DNA of 64,000 nt, from positions 1 to 64,000 of the forward strand of contig NZ_NSGG01000019.1 in the NCBI RefSeq assembly GCF_002295065.1, given 5' to 3'. Below, one piece after another: positions 59,819 to 64,000 of the stretch. The DNA comes from Mesorhizobium sp. WSM3859 (lineage in GTDB: Bacteria; Pseudomonadota; Alphaproteobacteria; Rhizobiales; Rhizobiaceae). Made by a program: the position numbers and the translations under genes. The notes beneath the pieces are model-generated. The model made no database searches. It saw only the letters and a list, made by a program, of their open reading frames with translations, and was not told the origin of the DNA. The first letter of the stretch is position 1. Each line of letters opens with the position of its first letter.

Positions 59819-60235
59819 TCATCTAAGCGCATAGAGATAGGCCGCGATGTCGCGGGCCTGCTGCTCGGTGATCCTTGTCGAGGGCATGGCGGTGTGCGGG
59901 TTGATCTCCCGTGCCGAGCGGATCCAGCGGATCAAGTTCTCCGGATTGTTCGCCAGCACGCCGCCGATATAGACGCGCCCAGCAAGGCTGCCGTCGAGCC
60001 GCGGCCCGACCTGGCCTTGCGCCCCCGGCACACCGGGAATCGTATGGCAGCCCGAGCAGCCATTCGCTGTCATGATCGGAATGGCGCGCGCGCCCACGCC
60101 GCCGGTCGCCACGTCCGACTCGTGTTGGACACGCTCGCGAAGGTCGAGCCACAAGGTCGTCGCCGCGATTACGACCACCAGAAGAACGATCGCGACGAGG
60201 ACGCCCCCGAGCAGCCTAGCCAGGTCGGAGCGCAT
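59819..60235 (-). CDS. Membrane-anchored c-type cytochrome
   Basis: A 138-residue protein with an N-terminal membrane anchor (LLGGVLVAIVLLVVVIAATT). The haem motif is NGCSGCHTIPGV near residue 58, and the distal Met is in TAMPSTRITEQQ near 117. Monohaem, periplasmic side. It overlaps the ctaG stop and is the last gene of the oxidase operon, a probable electron donor to the oxidase. Confidence 0.88.
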   Translation of the reverse strand: MRSDLARLLGGVLVAIVLLVVVIAATTLWLDLRERVQHESDVATGGVGARAIPIMTANGCSGCHTIPGVPGAQGQVGPRLDGSLAGRVYIGGVLANNPENLIRWIRSAREINPHTAMPSTRITEQQARDIAAYLYALR

Positions 60236-61094
60236 GCGCCGCCTCCCTCGTTGCGCTGTTGCTTATCCAGAGGCCGGCGAGCAGCAAAGCGGCTCCGCCG
60301 TAGATCAACCCGGCGGGAACCCACATCACCAGCCCCGCCAGTTGCTGGTCCTCGAGCGGGCTCAGCCCCCAAAGCGCTGCGCCGGAGCCATTCTCTGGGT
60401 ACCAGAGTCTTGGCGAGACCAGCAGCAGGACGCCGAGCAAGCCGGTGTGCAGCGAAGTGAAGAACAGATGCATGACGGAAATGCCATAGGTCTGCTGGCG
60501 CCCGGATCGCGGCAGGAGCACCCACCAGAACAGCAAGGCGGTGCCGAGGAAGCTCGCATGCTGCGCGTAATGCAACACACCCTGCTGCAGCGCTGCCTCG
60601 AAGAGAACTGGAACATGCCACATCCAGATCGCTATCCCATGAATGACCGTCGCGCTGAGCGGGCGAGCGGCGAAGGCCCAGAGCGCCTGCAGCATCTTGC
60701 CGTGGGTGAGCTTTCCCGTCCCTCGGCGAACCGTAGCGGGCAATGCCCACATCAAGACCGCGCCGGGGCAGGCGGCGACAAGAAGCGGCGCCGCCACGGC
60801 CATCAGCAACTCATGCTCGATCATGTGGGCTGAGAACACCCGCTCGCCGAGCGCATGGATCGGGCTGACCAGCGCAGCGGCCAGCACGCTCCAGCCGGCC
60901 GCGAACAACAGAGCTTGCCGTAGCCGTTCGGGACGGCCTCGGCCGCTGCGACGCCACAGACGGCCCGCGCCGAGCGCGTAGAGCAGCGCGATCGCCGCCA
61001 AGGGAAGCGTGATGGGAAGCGCCAATGTCCATCCGGCCTCCGGCGCGCCAGCGCCATAGCAGATCGAGGTCGAGACGAAGGCGTCGAAGCTCAT
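60216..61094 (-). CDS. ctaG: Cytochrome c oxidase assembly protein CtaG (caa3 type)
   Basis: A 292-residue membrane protein of the caa3_CtaG family, needed for copper centre assembly. HMIEHELLMAVAAPLLVAAC and ATVIHGIAIWMWHVPVLFEA carry conserved His residues, with VMHLFFTSLHTGLLGVLLLV later. ATG 61094 overlaps the previous gene (ATGA). The long upstream frame is out of family and rejected. Confidence 0.85.
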   Translation of the reverse strand: MSFDAFVSTSICYGAGAPEAGWTLALPITLPLAAIALLYALGAGRLWRRSGRGRPERLRQALLFAAGWSVLAAALVSPIHALGERVFSAHMIEHELLMAVAAPLLVAACPGAVLMWALPATVRRGTGKLTHGKMLQALWAFAARPLSATVIHGIAIWMWHVPVLFEAALQQGVLHYAQHASFLGTALLFWWVLLPRSGRQQTYGISVMHLFFTSLHTGLLGVLLLVSPRLWYPENGSGAALWGLSPLEDQQLAGLVMWVPAGLIYGGAALLLAGLWISNSATREAAHALRPG

Positions 61095-61432
61095 CGCAGG
61101 CACTCGTCGAGAATGAGCGCTGCGCTGCCCTGCATGATGATGACCAGGGCGAACAGCAATGCGGCGAGAATGCCGAGATCGGCGACGAAACGCTCGGTGC
61201 TGCGCGTGCGCTCCGGTTTGAATGCCGCGCCGCCTTGCCGCTTCGCCCGCCATGACAGCGCGCCGCCAAGCAGGGAAAACACCGCGAGCAGCAGCGCCAC
61301 CGGGAGTACGACCTGGACCTGGCGATTGCACTGCCAATGCACGAGCGAATAATTCAGCTGCGTCGAGATTGCCCAGGTCAAAGGACCCGACAACAAACCT
61401 CCCCATGACGTGCCCAGCCGCAGCGCGCGCAT
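61091..61432 (-). CDS. Small three-helix membrane protein of the oxidase operon
   Basis: A 113-residue protein with hydrophobic segments near residues 10-28, 41-58 and 86-108, and a basic loop between. I do not recognise the family; similar ORFs sit between oxidase subunit III and ctaG in rhizobia, possibly as a small accessory subunit. It overlaps ctaG by 4 bases. Confidence 0.7.
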   Translation of the reverse strand: MRALRLGTSWGGLLSGPLTWAISTQLNYSLVHWQCNRQVQVVLPVALLLAVFSLLGGALSWRAKRQGGAAFKPERTRSTERFVADLGILAALLFALVIIMQGSAALILDECLR

Positions 61433-61433
61433 C

Positions 61434-62039
61434 TCAGCCTAACCTCGGCAGCCAGTAGATGAGCAGGTAAATCGGGATCCAGGTGAGGACCACGAAGTCC
61501 CAATAGAAGACATTGTCGCCGACATCGCCAAAGCGACGGCCGCTATAGCCGTGGTGCGTGAACATTAGCACCGTCAGGACTATCGTGTCGCCGACATCGG
61601 TGATCAGATGGGTAGTGTGGAGACCAAGCAGCACCCAGAGCATCGAGCCGTAGGCGTTCGTATCCCAGTAGATATTCAGGGCGGGAAACTCGAACCAGCG
61701 CACGACGAGAGGTGCGAGGCCGAGCAGCGACATCACCACCATTCCGATCCGCACCGGCCCGATGGCGCATTGCTTGGCATAGCGGTTGAGCATGTGGTTT
61801 GGCACCAGGCTGACGACGAGAAGCAGCGTCACGATCGTTCCCGGCCAATGATTGGGATGCGGAGCGCTCAGGCGCCAGTTGGGCCACAAGGTTGCGAGAT
61901 AGAGGTATGCGCCGGCGGCCAGCGCGAAGCCCATGCCTTCCAGCGCCATGAAGCCAAGCGTGCCCCACCAGGTCGGGCTGCGCGGGCCATGCCCAAAGGT
62001 CGGGAGGCCGGCAAGATCCATGGCGGGACGCTGGTTCAT
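61434..62039 (-). CDS. ctaE: Cytochrome c oxidase subunit III
   Basis: A 201-residue subunit with five membrane helices. GTLGFMALEGMGFALAAGAY is at the N-terminus, LLGLHTTHLITDVGDTIVLT near 140, and DVGDNVFYWDFVVLTWIPIY near 175 is the conserved C-terminal helix. Subunit III stabilises the oxidase. ATG 62039 overlaps the subunit I stop by 4 bases. Confidence 0.9.
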   Translation of the reverse strand: MNQRPAMDLAGLPTFGHGPRSPTWWGTLGFMALEGMGFALAAGAYLYLATLWPNWRLSAPHPNHWPGTIVTLLLVVSLVPNHMLNRYAKQCAIGPVRIGMVVMSLLGLAPLVVRWFEFPALNIYWDTNAYGSMLWVLLGLHTTHLITDVGDTIVLTVLMFTHHGYSGRRFGDVGDNVFYWDFVVLTWIPIYLLIYWLPRLG

Positions 62040-64000
62040 TCCTCGTCCTCCGGATCGCCCTTGGGCCAGAACCAGCCGACCAAGGTGACGGCGATCGGCG
62101 CGGCGCCCCAGACGATCGCCCAAGGCGTGAAGATCGAATAGAGGAAGGTGGCCCCGACCGCGATCGCCGCCAGCAGCGGCCAGATCGACGGCGTCGCCGA
62201 TTTTTCGCGGATGTCGGGATGGGCTTCCGCCACGGTAGAGACAAGCAATTCGCGAACGTCGACGCGAAGCCCGGTCGCGACGGGAAGCGCCCCGCGTTCG
62301 GCCCAGAGGGGCTCGACATTCGTCACGACCGGAATGCGCGCGAAATTGTAGCTGGGCGGCGGCGAGGAGGTCGCCCATTCAAGCGTGCCCGCGTCCCAGG
62401 GATTGTCGCCCGCGGGCGCGCCCCTTAGCGCGCCATGGACCAAGTTGAAGGCGAACAGCACGAAGCTCAGGAAGAAGAGCACCGCGCCGGCGCTGATGAA
62501 GAGATTGATGTTTCCCCAGCCGAGCTCGGCCGGATAGGTATAGACCCTGCGCGGCATGCCCCACAGGCCGACGATGTGCATGGGGAAGAACGCCGCGTTG
62601 AAGCCGATCATCGCCAGCCAGAAATGCCAGCGTCCGAGGCGCTCGCTCATCATGCGGCCGGTGATCTTGGGGAACCAGAAATAGGCGGCTCCGAGCAGCG
62701 GGAAAACCGAACCGCCGATCAGCACATAGTGGAAGTGAGCGACGACGAAATACGTGTCGTGCACCTGCAGGTCGAGCGGCACGGAGGCGAGCATGACGCC
62801 GGTGAGGCCGCCGATGACGAAGGTGAAGAAGAAGCCGAAGACGAACAGCAGCGGCGTGCGGATCACCGGCCTGCCGTCCCACAGAGTGGCCAGCCAGCAG
62901 AAGATCTGAACGCCGTTGGGGATGGCGATCAGCATGCTGGACGCAGTGAAGAAGCTCGCCCCAAGCTTCGGCAGTCCCGTCGCGAACATGTGGTGGACCC
63001 AGAGCCCGAACGACAGGAAGCCGACCGCGATCAATGACAGGACCAGCCCGAGATGGCCGAAGGCCGGGCGGCGGGCGAAAGCGGGGATGATCGCCGAGAC
63101 CATACCCGTCGCCGGCAGGAAGATGATGTAAACTTCGGGATGGCCGAAGAACCAGAAGAGATGTTGGAACAGCAGCGCGTCGCCGCCTTCGGCCGGGTTG
63201 AAGATATGCGTGCCGACGAGCCGGTCTAAAATCAGGAAGGTCGAGGTGATCATCACGGCCGGCATGGCGAAAATGACGACGAAGGACGTGACCAGCAGCG
63301 CCCAGACAAAGAGCGGGATCTTGTCCAATGACATACCCGGCGCGCGTTGCTTGAACACGGTGACGACAGTCGCAACCGCGACCGCCAGTGAGGACACTTC
63401 GGTATAGGTGATCATCTGCGCCCACACGTCGGCGCGCTTGCCTGGACCGTATTCCGGTCCGGACAGCGGCACATAGGCGAACCAGCCGACATCCGGCGCC
63501 ATCGCGAGGGCGAAGGACACCCAGGCGAAGAGGCCGCCTGAGACATAGACCCAATAGCTGAAGGCGTTGAGGCGGGGAAACGCGATATTGCGGGTGCCGA
63601 CCATCAACGGGACCAGATAGATGCCGGTCGCCTGTACGATGGGCACGGCGAACAGGAACATCATGGTGACGCCGTGCATCGTGAACAGCTGATTGTAGAG
63701 ATCCGGACCGACGAGCCCGCGCTGCGGGCCCGAGAGCTGGATGCGCATGACGACGGCGTTGAGCCCGCCCAGACACAGAAACAGGAAGGCGGTGATCAGA
63801 TAACGCCGTGCGATAACCTTGTGATCGACGCTCGACAGCGCGCCGATGATGCCGGGAGGCGTGCGCCACGTCCGCGCCAGCCAGCGATGCAGGCTTGCAT
63901 CGTCAATGCCGGTGTCGCGCGGCCCGTCGCGCTCGGGTGCGATATCGCCTTTGGCGGATGCTTCGCGCTCCGACGGCAGATCGCGTTCGCTGGTGAGATC
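62036..64000 (-). CDS. ctaD: Cytochrome c oxidase subunit I, 5'-truncated
   Basis: The frame runs off the end of the window; 654 residues are visible. VDHKVIARRYLITAFLFLCL is the first helix. HGVTMMFLFAVP, WFFGHPEVYIIFLPATGM (copper B His-Pro-Glu-Val-Tyr) and HDTYFVVAHFHYVLIGGSVF (haem ligands) mark the haem-copper core. A charged N-terminal extension of over 50 residues precedes the first helix. The C-terminus adds about 90 residues with two more helices (IWPLLAAIAVGATFLYSIFT), likely a fused subunit IV-like part. Confidence 0.92.
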   Translation of the reverse strand, partial: DLTSERDLPSEREASAKGDIAPERDGPRDTGIDDASLHRWLARTWRTPPGIIGALSSVDHKVIARRYLITAFLFLCLGGLNAVVMRIQLSGPQRGLVGPDLYNQLFTMHGVTMMFLFAVPIVQATGIYLVPLMVGTRNIAFPRLNAFSYWVYVSGGLFAWVSFALAMAPDVGWFAYVPLSGPEYGPGKRADVWAQMITYTEVSSLAVAVATVVTVFKQRAPGMSLDKIPLFVWALLVTSFVVIFAMPAVMITSTFLILDRLVGTHIFNPAEGGDALLFQHLFWFFGHPEVYIIFLPATGMVSAIIPAFARRPAFGHLGLVLSLIAVGFLSFGLWVHHMFATGLPKLGASFFTASSMLIAIPNGVQIFCWLATLWDGRPVIRTPLLFVFGFFFTFVIGGLTGVMLASVPLDLQVHDTYFVVAHFHYVLIGGSVFPLLGAAYFWFPKITGRMMSERLGRWHFWLAMIGFNAAFFPMHIVGLWGMPRRVYTYPAELGWGNINLFISAGAVLFFLSFVLFAFNLVHGALRGAPAGDNPWDAGTLEWATSSPPPSYNFARIPVVTNVEPLWAERGALPVATGLRVDVRELLVSTVAEAHPDIREKSATPSIWPLLAAIAVGATFLYSIFTPWAIVWGAAPIAVTLVGWFWPKGDPEDEE

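Overview
The window looks like a chromosomal segment of a rhizobial alphaproteobacterium, most likely Mesorhizobium or a close relative. The reasons are high GC, a DUF768-type small protein (a family I associate with Mesorhizobium), EcfG/NepR-type stress signalling genes, and many promoters of the alphaproteobacterial general stress response (GSR) type. Identifications rest on reading the translations and on remembered family motifs; no database search was run.

Layout. 1-8.1 kb: the 3' part of a giant collagen-like Gly-X-Thr repeat protein, then a type I secretion ABC exporter, its HlyD-type adaptor and a Sel1-repeat protein. 8.8-12.2 kb: an APC-type permease, an EcfG-like ECF sigma factor and three small minus-strand genes, one resembling the anti-sigma factor NepR. 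12.3-31.7 kb: a minus-strand glycan locus in two long overlapping operons. Its products are sugar-nucleotide epimerases, a UDP-glucuronate decarboxylase-like enzyme, a B12-binding radical SAM protein, four CgeB-like and two GT4 glycosyltransferases, inositol-3-phosphate synthase, a phosphatase, a nucleotidyltransferase, two methyltransferases, a glycosidase-like protein with permuted order and a FemAB/CelD-like acyltransferase. 31.9-43.9 kb: a stress island with an alcohol dehydrogenase, a frameshifted SDR, a large catalase, small stress and membrane proteins, an isochorismatase-like hydrolase, and a receiver protein divergent from a second NepR-like gene. 44.1-47.4 kb: complete pqqABCDE. 47.5-55.9 kb: a second stress block with DUF892 ferritin-like proteins, PRC-barrel-like proteins, an Nramp-like transporter and a YqjE/DUF3618 envelope cluster. 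56.1-59.8 kb: the periplasmic and ABC genes that usually accompany PQQ-dependent alcohol oxidation. 59.8-64 kb: cytochrome c, CtaG, oxidase subunit III and a 5'-truncated subunit I.

The unifying signal is a promoter, GGAAC-N16(17)-NGTT, the known EcfG/RpoE2 consensus. I found 21 copies, and most lie less than 100 bases upstream of a start codon on the matching strand. They precede both glycan operons, the catalase, the dehydrogenase, both NepR-like neighbourhoods and most of the small genes. The window therefore reads as a large GSR regulon.

The most unusual gene is at 35536-36138. It encodes an N-terminal receiver domain followed by a domain that aligns without gaps to sigma region 2 of the ECF factor at 10.9 kb (22 of 61 residues identical by hand count). 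This is the reverse of the PhyR order (sigma-like domain, then receiver). It lies divergent from a NepR-like gene that carries its own GSR promoter. Together with the sigma factor and NepR-like gene at 10.9-11.9 kb, it suggests an accessory, possibly undescribed, partner-switching branch.
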